DNA from: Roseobacter sp. SK209-2-6
GTDB taxonomy: Bacteria > Pseudomonadota > Alphaproteobacteria > Rhodobacterales > Rhodobacteraceae
NCBI RefSeq assembly: GCF_000169455.1
Contig: NZ_AAYC01000009.1
Location: forward strand, 1 to 64,000
Length of the DNA stretch: 64,000 nt
Direction: 5' to 3'
Every line of letters starts with the position of its first letter. The first letter of the stretch is position 1. Positions 8,943-17,466 of the stretch are shown here, one piece after another. The notes below the pieces were generated by a model. That model ran no database searches, was not told the origin of the DNA, and saw only the letters and a program-made list of their open reading frames with translations. The position numbers and the translations under genes were made by a program.

Positions 8943-9155
8943 TCAGGCGGTGCTTTTGAATTGGTCTTTTTCAAGGTCTGCCGATTTGGAAGTATCTGTT
9001 AGCAAAAAACCAGCTATCGCCAAGGCTGTGCAAAGGGTTCCGGTTCCGGAGTAGGTTGCCAGGGCTTGCCAAAAGCCAAAGTCGAGGTGCCACACACCTA
9101 GAAACGTAAATACAACTCCGGCCAGCATCCCAAACAGAATTCCCGTAAACGCCAT
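8943..9155 (-). CDS. Small two-helix membrane protein, unknown function
   Basis: A 70-residue protein with two likely transmembrane helices (about residues 4-21 and 29-51) and a charged, lysine-rich tail. The second segment (about residues 22-36) includes WHLDFGFWQALATYSG. The start ATG at 9155 follows an AAGGGAAACAGGA ribosome-site-like stretch. I do not recognise the family. The hydrophobic pattern and the start signal argue that it is real, but short reading frames of this size can occur by chance. Confidence 0.6.
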   Translation of the reverse strand: MAFTGILFGMLAGVVFTFLGVWHLDFGFWQALATYSGTGTLCTALAIAGFLLTDTSKSADLEKDQFKSTA

Positions 9156-9291
9156 TCCTGTTTCCCTTGCAGATGTTTCAACACCAAGCCTAAACCGGCG
9201 TAGTGCTATTTCTGTAGCAAGTAGTGGTTAGGAATTTGTTTAAATTGTATCGGATCAAGGCAGGCAGCCGATGAGGTTTCTGTACAACCAG

Positions 9292-9663
9292 TCATTTGGA
9301 GGTCAGTGCTATCCCTTCCTTGGCTTTTGGCATGCGCCCGCGTCCCTGCTGAAGAACATGGGCCAATTCATGGACCAGCAGCTCACCATTCTTTGCATCC
9401 GCGGGTTTCATGAAATAAAGATCATTGCCTAGCGTAAAGGCCTTGGCCTTCAATTCACGGCAGACTTCCTTGGCGTTGCCGCCAGTATGTACGCGCACCC
9501 GTGCAAGCTTGGAGCCAAAGTGCTGTTCCAGGCCTTTGCGAATGTCATTCGGGAGTTTTTTCTCCTTGGTGCCCGATGGTTCAGTTTTGAGTTTTTTGCG
9601 TTTGGCCTTTTTGCCTCTGGTGGCTTCGACTTTTGTAGTAACTTCTTCAGGGCTGAGTGGCAT
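9292..9663 (-). CDS. DUF4157 (eCIS-core) protein with HELAH motif
   Basis: A 123-residue protein. A lysine-rich N-terminal third (residues about 15-40) is followed by a compact domain with the zinc-protease-like signature VHELAHVLQQ (HELAH at 98-102), the hallmark of DUF4157. This domain is repeatedly found next to extracellular contractile injection systems and in polymorphic toxin proteins, where it is thought to act as a processing or loading domain. The ATG at 9663 is chosen over 9705 because GGAGG stands seven bases before it. No sheath, baseplate or toxin gene lies nearby, so here it is an orphan with no signal peptide and no attached effector domain. Confidence 0.8.
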   Translation of the reverse strand: MPLSPEEVTTKVEATRGKKAKRKKLKTEPSGTKEKKLPNDIRKGLEQHFGSKLARVRVHTGGNAKEVCRELKAKAFTLGNDLYFMKPADAKNGELLVHELAHVLQQGRGRMPKAKEGIALTSK

Positions 9664-9854
9664 AGGGGGCCTCCAATCCGTCCTCTGATAATACAGGATG
9701 CGCATCTGGGCGCCAATTGAGTGTAGCGCAGAGGAGTGAAATAAAGAAATTTTCTTTGATCAGGCTGAATTTCATCAAACCGCATTGAATAAAGCTTTTC
9801 TCAATTTTCCTGATCCATTTTGTGCTGGACCATGGATCAAGACAGAAGGCTGCC

Positions 9855-10643
9855 ATGAAATCCGCAACTCCCTATCTCCTGCCACTGCTGGCGGCGATTT
9901 ACTTGTGCCCTACGTCAATGGCCTGGGCAGAGCGGTTTTCAATCGTCAATGATGGGTTCCTGCGACAGGGGACGGCCACTGGGCAGGGGGCTTTGATCCA
10001 GCATCGTTCCGCCTCGCTTTTGGTGCCAGAAGCGGCAACACCGCAGGCCAAGGCTTCGCCTGAGTTAGAAGCGGAAATGGAGGCGGTGCAATCGCAACTT
10101 GCCAGCTTGTTCACCGGGCGGGAAGGAACCAGCCTGTTTCGCGCCCTTCCCAAGAAGGTCGGGCAAAACGCTGTACAGCGTCTTTTGCACCTGATTGCCA
10201 GTGCTGAAGCAGGCAAAGCGCAATATGATGCGGTGCAATATGCGGCCCGCATTCGCCCCTCAAAGCGCCCAACTGAAATGACAATTGCAGAAATCTATGC
10301 TTGGATTGATGCCACTCCAGGGCAACAACACGCAATTGGTCGCTACCAGATGATCCCGGCCACCCTGCGCCGACTTGTCAAGAAAACCGGAGCAAGGCGC
10401 AGCGATCGCTTCTCACCGGCCCTTCAGGACCGGTTGGCGCAACAACTGCTGGAAGAGGCCGGCTTGGGCGCGGTATTGGCAGGAGAGATCGGTCGACGTG
10501 ACTTTATGCATAACCTGGCCAAGATCTGGGCTGGGCTTCCGACTGCTAGCGGCAAAAGCTATTACCATGGTTTGGCGGGGAACAAAGCGGTCCTCAGCTG
10601 GGCGCGGTTTGATCAGGAAATGGCGCAGATTTTCCCAAGCTAA
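9855..10643 (+). CDS. Secreted lambda-R-like muramidase (GH104-type fold)
   Basis: A 262-residue protein with a signal peptide (about 1-25), a linker with coiled-coil potential (70-95), and a C-terminal domain. That domain reads like phage lambda endolysin R: a Glu in IASAEAGK (Glu118, where R has its catalytic Glu in LAWSEG), then IGRYQM (GRYQ 162-165), a FSPALQD segment, and IWAGLP near 230 matching IWASLP in R. R is a lytic transglycosylase-type muramidase cleaving peptidoglycan glycan strands. The start at 9855 gives a clean signal peptide; the frame also allows 9822. There are no phage genes around it. The alignment is by eye. Confidence 0.7.
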   Translation: MKSATPYLLPLLAAIYLCPTSMAWAERFSIVNDGFLRQGTATGQGALIQHRSASLLVPEAATPQAKASPELEAEMEAVQSQLASLFTGREGTSLFRALPKKVGQNAVQRLLHLIASAEAGKAQYDAVQYAARIRPSKRPTEMTIAEIYAWIDATPGQQHAIGRYQMIPATLRRLVKKTGARRSDRFSPALQDRLAQQLLEEAGLGAVLAGEIGRRDFMHNLAKIWAGLPTASGKSYYHGLAGNKAVLSWARFDQEMAQIFPS

Positions 10644-10656
10644 ACCAACCCAACCT

Positions 10657-11595
10657 CTAGGGCTCGTGGTGGGCTGCCTGTCCTGCATAGAGGCGGCGCA
10701 TGATCAGTGGGGTCAGATACATCGGTACCTGATAACAACCCAAGAATATCAGCAAAGGATCTGTTGTGCTTGTCGGTAAGGCAATCAGAAACAGCGCAAA
10801 ATTCCGATTTCCTGCGACTAAGGAAGTCGGAACGGATCTGGGGCTGTGTTTGTGCTGAAGCCAGGTGAAGCAGCTCAGTTGCAGGCCAAAATTGAGCAAG
10901 AGAGCCAGCATCATCCATTTGGCCACCACCCAAGGAGTGCTCTTTAAGGCCGGGCCAAGCGCGGCCATCAGGCCAACCACAATGACCGCAAGCATCAAGA
11001 TGGTAAGCCCATCCACGGCTTGGGCATTTTCCTCCGAGAGCTTTGGCAGGAACAGTAATCGGCAGGTAAAAGCGAGGGTTACGATCACCGCAATGCTGCC
11101 TGTCAGTCGTAGAGAGGCCCAGAGAATCTCAGAAAAACTGCCGATCTCCGGAAGCACCAGAAAAACAGGAAGCACTGTCAGCGGCATGAGCGCTGTTCCC
11201 AAGATCAAAAGCCTGAAAGCAGGGTCCGGTGCATACCCAAGCAGTTGGGAGATATTGGGGCTGCCGGTCAAAGCTGGAGCCGAAAGCATCAGGACCACAG
11301 CCAGGGTCACCACCGTACCGGTGAGGCCCAGCAGGGCGAAGACTGCCGCCGCCGCTAATGGCAAGATCATCTGCAAGGTGAGAACGGCCTGAAGGCTGGC
11401 CACACCATCGCGCAGCCCGCCGAGCGCGCGCGATGCTCCTATTCGAAAGGCGTTCAGAAACAAAAGCCCGGCCACCATTTCTGGCAGCCAGGGTTTTAAG
11501 GTTGCGGCGAGGCCGGGCAGGGAAAAACCCGCCACAAGCCCCAGGACCATCAAGGCCTGCCCGTGGCGAGTAATCAGGCCTAAAAGGTATCGCAT
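10657..11595 (-). CDS. BASS-family (bile acid:sodium symporter-like) membrane transporter
   Basis: A 312-residue protein made almost entirely of hydrophobic segments, with nine or ten predicted helices. It carries the internal SAPALTGSPNISQ stretch typical of the BASS/ArsB-like fold crossover region. BASS proteins carry organic anions with sodium. The start lies three bases after the dctM stop, so the gene is the last member of the dadA-dctPQM operon and may handle the same or a related compound (uptake or export of a product). The substrate cannot be inferred. Confidence 0.7.
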   Translation of the reverse strand: MRYLLGLITRHGQALMVLGLVAGFSLPGLAATLKPWLPEMVAGLLFLNAFRIGASRALGGLRDGVASLQAVLTLQMILPLAAAAVFALLGLTGTVVTLAVVLMLSAPALTGSPNISQLLGYAPDPAFRLLILGTALMPLTVLPVFLVLPEIGSFSEILWASLRLTGSIAVIVTLAFTCRLLFLPKLSEENAQAVDGLTILMLAVIVVGLMAALGPALKSTPWVVAKWMMLALLLNFGLQLSCFTWLQHKHSPRSVPTSLVAGNRNFALFLIALPTSTTDPLLIFLGCYQVPMYLTPLIMRRLYAGQAAHHEP

Positions 11596-11598
11596 CGC

Positions 11599-12912
11599 CT
11601 ATCCCGCAGGGCCCGTACGCAGGTTGTTGGGCAACCAGGTTGCCAGCTCTGGCCAGGTCACCAGGATTACCACCATCAGCAGCATCAGCCCCACCATGGG
11701 CACCGCAGTGCGCGCGATGTAAGAAATTTCATGCCGGGTCATGCTCTGCAAAACAAAGAGGTTAAAGCCGATTGGCGGCGTCACCTGTGCCATCTCAACC
11801 ACCACAACTATGAAAATCCCGAACCAGATCACGTCAATACCGGCCTGGCGGATCATCGGTTCGACGATCGCCATGGTCAGCACCACCGAGGAAATTCCAT
11901 CAAGGAACATGCCCAACACCACGTAGAACAGCGTCAACGCCAGGATCAGCACCAAAGGAGATAGGTTCATCTGGTCGATCCAGGCAGCGAGCGCACGCGG
12001 TAGCCCGGTAAAGCCCATGGCCAGCGACAGGAACGACGCCCCCATCAGGATGAGCGCAATCATTGCAGAGGTGCGGGTCGCTCCCATCAGAGAGGCCGTG
12101 AATGTGCTCCATTTCAGCGACCCCTGCGCAAGTGCCAAGACCAGCGCGCCAAGAACACCCACCGCGGCGGCCTCGGTTGCGGTCGCCAGGCCCAGATACA
12201 TGGAACCAATGACGACACTGACCAGAATGAGAACCGGGATCAGGAAGCGGCTTTCGGCTAGCATCTGCCCAAAACTCATCGAGGGTTCTGGCTGGGGGCG
12301 GTCCCCTTTTGAGAAAAAATGCCAGAACATGATGTAGGACATGAAAAGCCCTGCCAGCACCAGGCCTGGGAAGATACCCGCCATAAAGAGCTTGGTGATC
12401 GATTCATTGATCGAGACCCCATAAACGATCAGCGTTAGCGAAGGCGGGATCATCAGGCCCAGGGTCGCCGCACCCGCCAGGGTGCCGATGATCATATGTT
12501 CCGGATAGCCGCGTTTGCGCAGCTCGGGGATCGACATCTTGCCCACCGTGGTCAGTGTTGCCGCCGATGAGCCGGAGACCGCGGCAAAGATGGTGCAGCC
12601 AGCGATATTGGTGTGCAAAAGCCCACCGGGCAGCCAGCGCATCCAGGGCGCCAGCCCGCGGAACATATCCTCTGATAATCGTGTTCGATAGAGGATCTCG
12701 CCCATCCAGATGAACAAGGGCAGGGCAGTCAGCGTCCAACTGGAGGAACCGCTCCAGATGGTGGTGATCATGGCATCCCCAGCAGGTCGGGTGGTGAACA
12801 GTTCCATGCCAACCCAGGCCACGCCCATCAGCGCCAACCCTATCCAGACAGAGCCTCCAAGCAGGGCAAAGAGCACAAACAGGAAGATGAGTGTTGCGTA
12901 GATCTCGCTCAT
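11599..12912 (-). CDS. dctM: TRAP transporter large permease (DctM)
   Basis: A 437-residue, twelve-helix membrane subunit that carries the substrate in sodium-driven TRAP transporters. Family features include the GSSAATLTTVG region near 95-110 and repeated PPS/PPIGFN re-entrant motifs (for example AQVTPPIGFNLFV near 375). The frame is open upstream to 13125, but the real start is the ATG at 12912. It overlaps the dctQ stop by four bases (ATGA) and begins with the normal DctM N-terminus. Together with dctQ and dctP it forms a complete transporter. Confidence 0.93.
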   Translation of the reverse strand: MSEIYATLIFLFVLFALLGGSVWIGLALMGVAWVGMELFTTRPAGDAMITTIWSGSSSWTLTALPLFIWMGEILYRTRLSEDMFRGLAPWMRWLPGGLLHTNIAGCTIFAAVSGSSAATLTTVGKMSIPELRKRGYPEHMIIGTLAGAATLGLMIPPSLTLIVYGVSINESITKLFMAGIFPGLVLAGLFMSYIMFWHFFSKGDRPQPEPSMSFGQMLAESRFLIPVLILVSVVIGSMYLGLATATEAAAVGVLGALVLALAQGSLKWSTFTASLMGATRTSAMIALILMGASFLSLAMGFTGLPRALAAWIDQMNLSPLVLILALTLFYVVLGMFLDGISSVVLTMAIVEPMIRQAGIDVIWFGIFIVVVVEMAQVTPPIGFNLFVLQSMTRHEISYIARTAVPMVGLMLLMVVILVTWPELATWLPNNLRTGPAG

Positions 12913-13622
12913 TCGACGGCCTCCGAAACGATGCTGGCTTTGCGTTCTGTTAGCAGGCGGCAGAGGTAGTCCCACAGAGCAAGCGCAAGAAGAACGGTGC
13001 CGATGGACATGGGCAGCTGTGGGACCCAGACCGGAGTATAGACCCACTCGGATCCGGTTTCGGCCCAGAGTTTCCCCCATTGGCTGGGAGCTGTGACAAA
13101 CATGGCAAGGAAGCTCAACAGCCATTCGGGGACAAAATCCTGTCCCTGCGTGCGATCATTCAGCATCTCCGAGAAGATATTCGTCTTGATTGCGTAGCGG
13201 GCAAAATAGGTCGCGGTGATGGCGGCAACCCACATGGCGGCAGCGTCCAGCCACAGCCCAAACCGGGGGGAGAGATTGAGGAAGATCGAGACCCGGATAT
13301 GGGCTCCGCGTGTTAGGGCATGTGCCAGGGCCAGGAAAGAGGTCGCTGCCATGGCATAACCAGCATATTCGGTGGAGCCGGGGAAGGTCAGATTGCTCCA
13401 ACGGGCCACCATCTGACCTACTATCAGCAAAAGGATGGTGACCATGAAACCAGCCGCGACCACGCCTGAGGTAAGGTAAATCCGGTCCAAAACCACCTGA
13501 ATGGGCCGCAGTAGGCGCCTCACTGGATCCGGTGCAAAAAGGGCTGCCAGGGCCAGGATGGTTGGTAGTACAAAAAGCCAGACCCAAAGCGGTAGGCCTA
13601 GGAACGGTTGCCAGTCTCGCAA
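12909..13622 (-). CDS. dctQ: TRAP transporter small permease (DctQ)
   Basis: A 237-residue membrane protein with four core helices plus an extra N-terminal hydrophobic segment (residues 10-30), which makes it longer than the usual 160-180. The DctQ signature is seen in STEYAGYAMAATSFLALA followed by GAHIRVSIF near 115-120. It pairs with DctM to form the membrane complex. It is separated from dctP upstream by 232 bases holding two hairpins. Confidence 0.9.
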   Translation of the reverse strand: MRDWQPFLGLPLWVWLFVLPTILALAALFAPDPVRRLLRPIQVVLDRIYLTSGVVAAGFMVTILLLIVGQMVARWSNLTFPGSTEYAGYAMAATSFLALAHALTRGAHIRVSIFLNLSPRFGLWLDAAAMWVAAITATYFARYAIKTNIFSEMLNDRTQGQDFVPEWLLSFLAMFVTAPSQWGKLWAETGSEWVYTPVWVPQLPMSIGTVLLALALWDYLCRLLTERKASIVSEAVE

Positions 13623-13764
13623 AGCAAGTTCCCCCTATGTTAGTATGTATTTTTTCGGGCACCGTCCGGTGTTTTGGATGGGAACGGGGCTGCTGTGGTT
13701 GAAGGACGAGATTGAAACGCTGAAGCTTTCGGCAATTTAGTCTGTCCGCGTCAGACCGCGCCAT

Positions 13765-13784
13765 AGGAGGCCCTAAGGCCTCCT
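13765..13784 (-). terminator. Intercistronic hairpin dctP/dctQ (second)
   Basis: AGGAGGCC (13765-13772), loop CTAA, GGCCTCCT (13777-13784): a perfect 8-bp stem without a following T-run on the - strand. It lies inside the operon between the binding protein and permease genes, so it more likely stabilises the upstream mRNA or partly attenuates than ends transcription. Confidence 0.6.
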
Positions 13785-13797
13785 TCTAACTGCGGGC

Positions 13798-13826
13798 ACT
13801 GCCCCGCTTGGGCAAAGCAGGGCAGT
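13798..13826 (-). terminator. Intercistronic hairpin dctP/dctQ (first)
   Basis: ACTGCCC (13798-13804) pairs with GGGCAGT (13820-13826) just after the dctP stop. With the hairpin at 13765-13784 it forms a tandem structure that could give the binding protein more transcript than the permeases. Confidence 0.55.
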
Positions 13827-13854
13827 CGTTCTTTCAACATCCAACAGGCAAAAG

Positions 13855-14838
13855 TCAGTTGCCGTTATACGCGTCCAGGATGGCCTGACCATCTGCACCG
13901 GCGGCCTCAACCCAGTCAGAGGTCATCTTTGCGCCGATGGCTTGCAGCTCCGACAGGAACTCCGGGCCAGCGTCGGTGACGGCCATGCCATTGCCGGAGA
14001 GTTGCTCAAAGTACCAGTTTGCCAGTTCTTCGGATTTAGCGGCGCAGGCGCTGCCGGTTTCATCCGCGGCTTTCTGAACCTGCGATTGGGTCTCAGCGCT
14101 GAGACCGTCCCAGACCTGTTTGTTGACCATCACATAGTTGCGTGGAAGCCAGGCATTGACCTTGTAGTAATGGGTCAGATGTTCCCAGACCTTGCGGTCA
14201 TAGCCGGTGGAACCAGAAGAGATGAAGCTCTCTGCCACACCGGTGGCCAGGGCCTGGCTCAGCTCTGCTGCTTCGATCTGAACCGGGATCATACCAAGCT
14301 CTTCGGCAAAGGTTGCTGTGGCTGTATTGTAGCTGCGGAATTTGATGCCCTGGGTGTCGTTGGAAGAGTTCACTTCCTTTTTGAAATAGAAACCCTGACC
14401 GGGCCATGGGCAGGTATAAAGGGCTACAAGGTTCAAGTCCGCCAATTGAGCATTCACCTTGTCCTTGGCCGCATGCCAAAGCTTGTCGTTATCGGCATAA
14501 GTTGTGGCCACAAAAGGCAGGTTGTCCCACCCCAGAAGAGGTGCCTCATTGGCATGGGCTGACATAAAGCGCTCGCCGATCGGCGCTTGGCCGGTCTGCA
14601 CTGCGCGCTTGATTTCGCCGCCTTTGAAGAGGGAGCCACCTGCATGGACGGTGATATCAATTTCGCCGCCGGTATAGTCGCGCACCTTGTCAGCAAAAAC
14701 CACACCCATTTCCGAATGGAAGTTGGTGGCCGCATAGGCCATTGGCATATCCCAGCTTTCGGCGGCAGTGGCCGCTCCGGCTGCCAGTGCCAGCGCAGAA
14801 GCGGCCAGTGTTGTGGTCAAAGTGGTCCGATTTGTCAT
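13855..14838 (-). CDS. dctP: TRAP transporter substrate-binding protein (DctP)
   Basis: A 327-residue periplasmic receptor with a signal peptide ending ...GAATAAES near residue 27. The DctP fold is indicated by the FKGGEIKRAVQTGQAPIGE region near 70-90 and the KFRSYN segment near 168, where TRAP receptors have the conserved arginine that binds a carboxylate. That arginine predicts an organic acid or amino acid ligand. The start follows GGGAG. The gene lies 55 bases after the dadA-like gene and precedes dctQ. Confidence 0.92.
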   Translation of the reverse strand: MTNRTTLTTTLAASALALAAGAATAAESWDMPMAYAATNFHSEMGVVFADKVRDYTGGEIDITVHAGGSLFKGGEIKRAVQTGQAPIGERFMSAHANEAPLLGWDNLPFVATTYADNDKLWHAAKDKVNAQLADLNLVALYTCPWPGQGFYFKKEVNSSNDTQGIKFRSYNTATATFAEELGMIPVQIEAAELSQALATGVAESFISSGSTGYDRKVWEHLTHYYKVNAWLPRNYVMVNKQVWDGLSAETQSQVQKAADETGSACAAKSEELANWYFEQLSGNGMAVTDAGPEFLSELQAIGAKMTSDWVEAAGADGQAILDAYNGN

Positions 14839-14893
14839 TTTTTTCTCCCTGTGGTTGGTTTTGTTGGTTTCTTATTGTTGGTTTGGAAATCTT

Positions 14894-16141
14894 TTATCGT
14901 CCGGCAAAACGGTTCGGCGCATAGGGGCTCATATCCAGGTTCATGGGCTGACCAGAGATCATATTGGCCACCATACGACCCGTTTTTGCGCCGCCGGTAA
15001 GACCGATGTGGTGATGGCCAAAGGCGGTGTAGACGCCGCTTGAACCGACCTCCCCGATAAGAGGCAGACTGTCGGACGGAGCTGGACGGAAGCCCAGCCA
15101 TTCCTCTTCTCCAGCAGCGCGCATATTTGGAAAAGTCTCCTGAACCTTGCGGCGCAACAGCGCCAGCGGCGCCTTGGAAGGGGTTTCCCCCAATCCGCCA
15201 AACTCTACAATACCCGCACAGCGTAGCCCCTGATCCATTGGTGTGGCTACAAATTTCCCGGCGGCTATCATCATTGGGCTTTTGGGTTGAATGCTGGGCT
15301 CCTTGTAAAGGACGTGATAGCCGCGCTCAGCCTCAAGGGGGACATTTATACCAAGCTTTTGCATCAGGGGTTTGGACCAGACCCCGGCGGAGAGGACCGC
15401 CTGGCTGCACTCAAAACGACCCTCGCTGGTGTCCACCGCGCAGACCTGGCCGCCGCTGAGATCAAAATCCTTCACTTCTGCCTTGATAAACCGCCCGCCC
15501 ATTTCCTGAAGCAATGTAACCAGGTCACGGATGTATCCTGCTGGGTTGAGGATAAAGCCATGGTTCTTATTGATCGCAAGTAGGCTGACCTCTGGGGTCA
15601 AGGCGGGCTCATACTCTTGTACCGCTGGCCCTTCGATCAGCTCTGGCACAAAGCCCGCTTCGCGTCGCAGCTCCCAAACATAGGCGTCGGCCTCAAAGGC
15701 TGCGCGATCCGGGTAGGCGAAATTATAGTCGCTTTCCTGGATCCATTTGGCAGCTGGCGTGCCAGCCGTGAGCGCCTTATGCTGCTCAACACTGTCGCCG
15801 GTGATCTGGCTGAGTGACTGAGCGATCCTGCGTGTGTCTTTGTCATTGGCATGAGAGAGATAGCGCGTAAGCCAAGGAAGGAGCTTGGGGCCATAAGACC
15901 ATTTGATGAACAAGGGGAAGCTTGGATCCAGCAGATACTTGGGGCCTTTGGGTAGCAGGCCGGGGGTCGTCACCGGTACAACCCCGCAACTGGCCAGAAT
16001 ACAGCCATTGCCAAAGGAGGCGCCCATGCCAGGTTCACCTTTGTCGATGAGGGTCACCTCATGCCCTGTACGTTTGAGCCAAAGCGCGGTTGAGGCGCCA
16101 ATGATGCCGGCGCCGATGACGATTACAGGTGCGTTAGCCAT
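14894..16141 (-). CDS. DadA-like FAD-dependent D-amino-acid dehydrogenase
   Basis: A 415-residue flavoprotein. The N-terminal dinucleotide motif GAGIIGASTAL (about 9-19) binds FAD; ERGYHVLY near 280 and a C-terminal GHHHIGLTGG segment are shared with D-amino-acid and hydroxyproline dehydrogenases. It oxidises an imino- or amino-acid and passes electrons to the respiratory chain. It heads an operon with a TRAP transporter and a BASS carrier, which suggests the compound taken up is its substrate or precursor. ATG 16141 is used (TTG at 16144 is possible), behind GAGGTG. A paralogue lies at 58487-59728. Confidence 0.85.
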   Translation of the reverse strand: MANAPVIVIGAGIIGASTALWLKRTGHEVTLIDKGEPGMGASFGNGCILASCGVVPVTTPGLLPKGPKYLLDPSFPLFIKWSYGPKLLPWLTRYLSHANDKDTRRIAQSLSQITGDSVEQHKALTAGTPAAKWIQESDYNFAYPDRAAFEADAYVWELRREAGFVPELIEGPAVQEYEPALTPEVSLLAINKNHGFILNPAGYIRDLVTLLQEMGGRFIKAEVKDFDLSGGQVCAVDTSEGRFECSQAVLSAGVWSKPLMQKLGINVPLEAERGYHVLYKEPSIQPKSPMMIAAGKFVATPMDQGLRCAGIVEFGGLGETPSKAPLALLRRKVQETFPNMRAAGEEEWLGFRPAPSDSLPLIGEVGSSGVYTAFGHHHIGLTGGAKTGRMVANMISGQPMNLDMSPYAPNRFAGR

Positions 16142-16259
16142 CAATCACCTCAAAAAATGAGAGGCCTGTTTGGATCTGGTTCGCGGCATTCTTTGACACG
16201 GGTTCCCCCACCGAAATTGCGGCCTTGAGCCGCTGCTTATTGGGACCATGCCTATTGCT

Positions 16260-16313
16260 AGGTATCATTTCAAATACTAATTTGGAGGTGTTCCATAATC
16301 TAAGGTGATACCT
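16260..16313. promoter_or_regulatory. Divergent lysR/dadA control region with spaced inverted repeat
   Basis: AGGTATCA (16260-16267) and TGATACCT (16306-16313) form an exact 8-bp inverted repeat 38 bases apart. GTAT-N8-ATAC (16262-16277) gives a smaller palindrome in the left arm. This is what a LysR-type regulator's recognition and activation sites could look like. The repeat is seen; its role is inferred. Confidence 0.5.
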
Positions 16314-16318
16314 GGGAA

Positions 16319-17224
16319 ATGCATCTAAGGTTTCGTCAGCTGCAAGCTTTTCATGCCGTGATTGAAACGGGCACAGTGACCGGAGCGGCTTCACTGCTGG
16401 GGGTTTCACAACCTGCGGTTTCCAATCTGTTGTACCAGTTGGAAAGACAAACACGTTTCAAGCTGTTTGAACGTGACAAGGGGCGGCTCAGGGCGACGCC
16501 GGAAGCAAATCTGCTGTTTCGCGAAATCGATACTGTGGTGCGGGGTTTTGACCATGTGACGCAGGCTGTGATCGATTTGCAGAACAAACAGGCGGGACAG
16601 CTTCAGGTTGCCTCACAGCACTCGATGTCATTTGGATTTATGCCTCGTCTGATCGCGGCTTTTGCCGAGGGGCGGCCGGATATGTCGATCTCTTTCCAGT
16701 CGCAGTATTCTTCCAAGATCCAGGAATGGGTGATTTCAGGCCTGTTTGAGATCGGCATCTGCGAAACGCCATTGCTGCACGATGGCCTGGATGCGCGACT
16801 GTTCAAGGTGGAAACGCGTATCGCGATACCAGAGGGTAGCGAGCTGACGAAGCATGAGGTGTTAACGCCAGAACTGCTGGAGGGAGTGCCCTTTGTGGTG
16901 ATGGGGCCTGATCACTTGACTCATCGCCGGACCCGAGAGGCTTTTCAGCAGGCGGGGGTCCCTTGGAAAATCCGGGTACATGCGCAGCTGTTCAAGAACC
17001 TTTTGAGTTTCGTCAAAGAAGGCATGGGCTGTGCGATCCTGGATCCCTTTGTTTTGGACTTTGATCGTGGGGGCGGTTTTGAAACTCGTCTGTTCCAGCC
17101 CACGATTGAGATGGAGCTTTGCGTTATCACCTCACGCAATAGGCCGCTGTCCTCGATCGGTACCGAGTTTCTGGAGCTTTTGCTACAGGAACTGGAGCCA
17201 TATGCCAGTGAAGGTTGTATCTAG
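16319..17224 (+). CDS. LysR-family transcriptional regulator
   Basis: A 301-residue LTTR. It has a winged helix-turn-helix at residues 5-60 (RQLQAFHAVIETGTVTGAA..., SQPAVSN) and a periplasmic-binding-protein-like effector domain from about 90. It diverges from the dadA-TRAP-BASS operon with 177 bases between starts, the classic arrangement for a LysR protein that controls its neighbour in response to the transported compound. The ATG at 16319 begins the usual MxLRxLQxF pattern. Confidence 0.92.
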   Translation: MHLRFRQLQAFHAVIETGTVTGAASLLGVSQPAVSNLLYQLERQTRFKLFERDKGRLRATPEANLLFREIDTVVRGFDHVTQAVIDLQNKQAGQLQVASQHSMSFGFMPRLIAAFAEGRPDMSISFQSQYSSKIQEWVISGLFEIGICETPLLHDGLDARLFKVETRIAIPEGSELTKHEVLTPELLEGVPFVVMGPDHLTHRRTREAFQQAGVPWKIRVHAQLFKNLLSFVKEGMGCAILDPFVLDFDRGGGFETRLFQPTIEMELCVITSRNRPLSSIGTEFLELLLQELEPYASEGCI

Positions 17225-17256
17225 AAAGCCCGGCAGCAAAGCAGGGGCAACATAGC

Positions 17257-17329
17257 GCTCCCGCCGGAACTTGCCCATTCATTGAATGAGCAAAACCCGT
17301 TGGGCCTTGCGCCGTGCAAAGCACGGCGC
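17257..17329 (-). repeat. Dispersed double-hairpin repeat, copy A
   Basis: Read on the - strand it gives a 9-bp hairpin (GCGCCGTGC/GCACGGCGC, 17309-17329), then GGCCCAACGGG, then a second near-perfect stem (17271-17293), then GGCGGGAGC (17257-17265). The same order and the same two single-stranded boxes occur at 40451-40522 and 53991-54064 with different stem sequences. It lies between converging genes. Confidence 0.75.
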
Positions 17330-17466
17330 AGGTGCGTTCCCAAGCAAGGTCTCGCGGATGCTCCCCCCTGGGGGAAGAGCGAGGTCCCACTCAAAGCTGC
17401 CACAAAGACCTCCCTGCCTTAATGCCTCGTTTGAAGCATGACCTCGATCACACCGTTTGCAGGTAA

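Noticed and set aside
13501-13740. 79-codon + strand frame between dctQ and dctP
   Set aside because: Starts inside dctQ on the other strand and has no domain signature.
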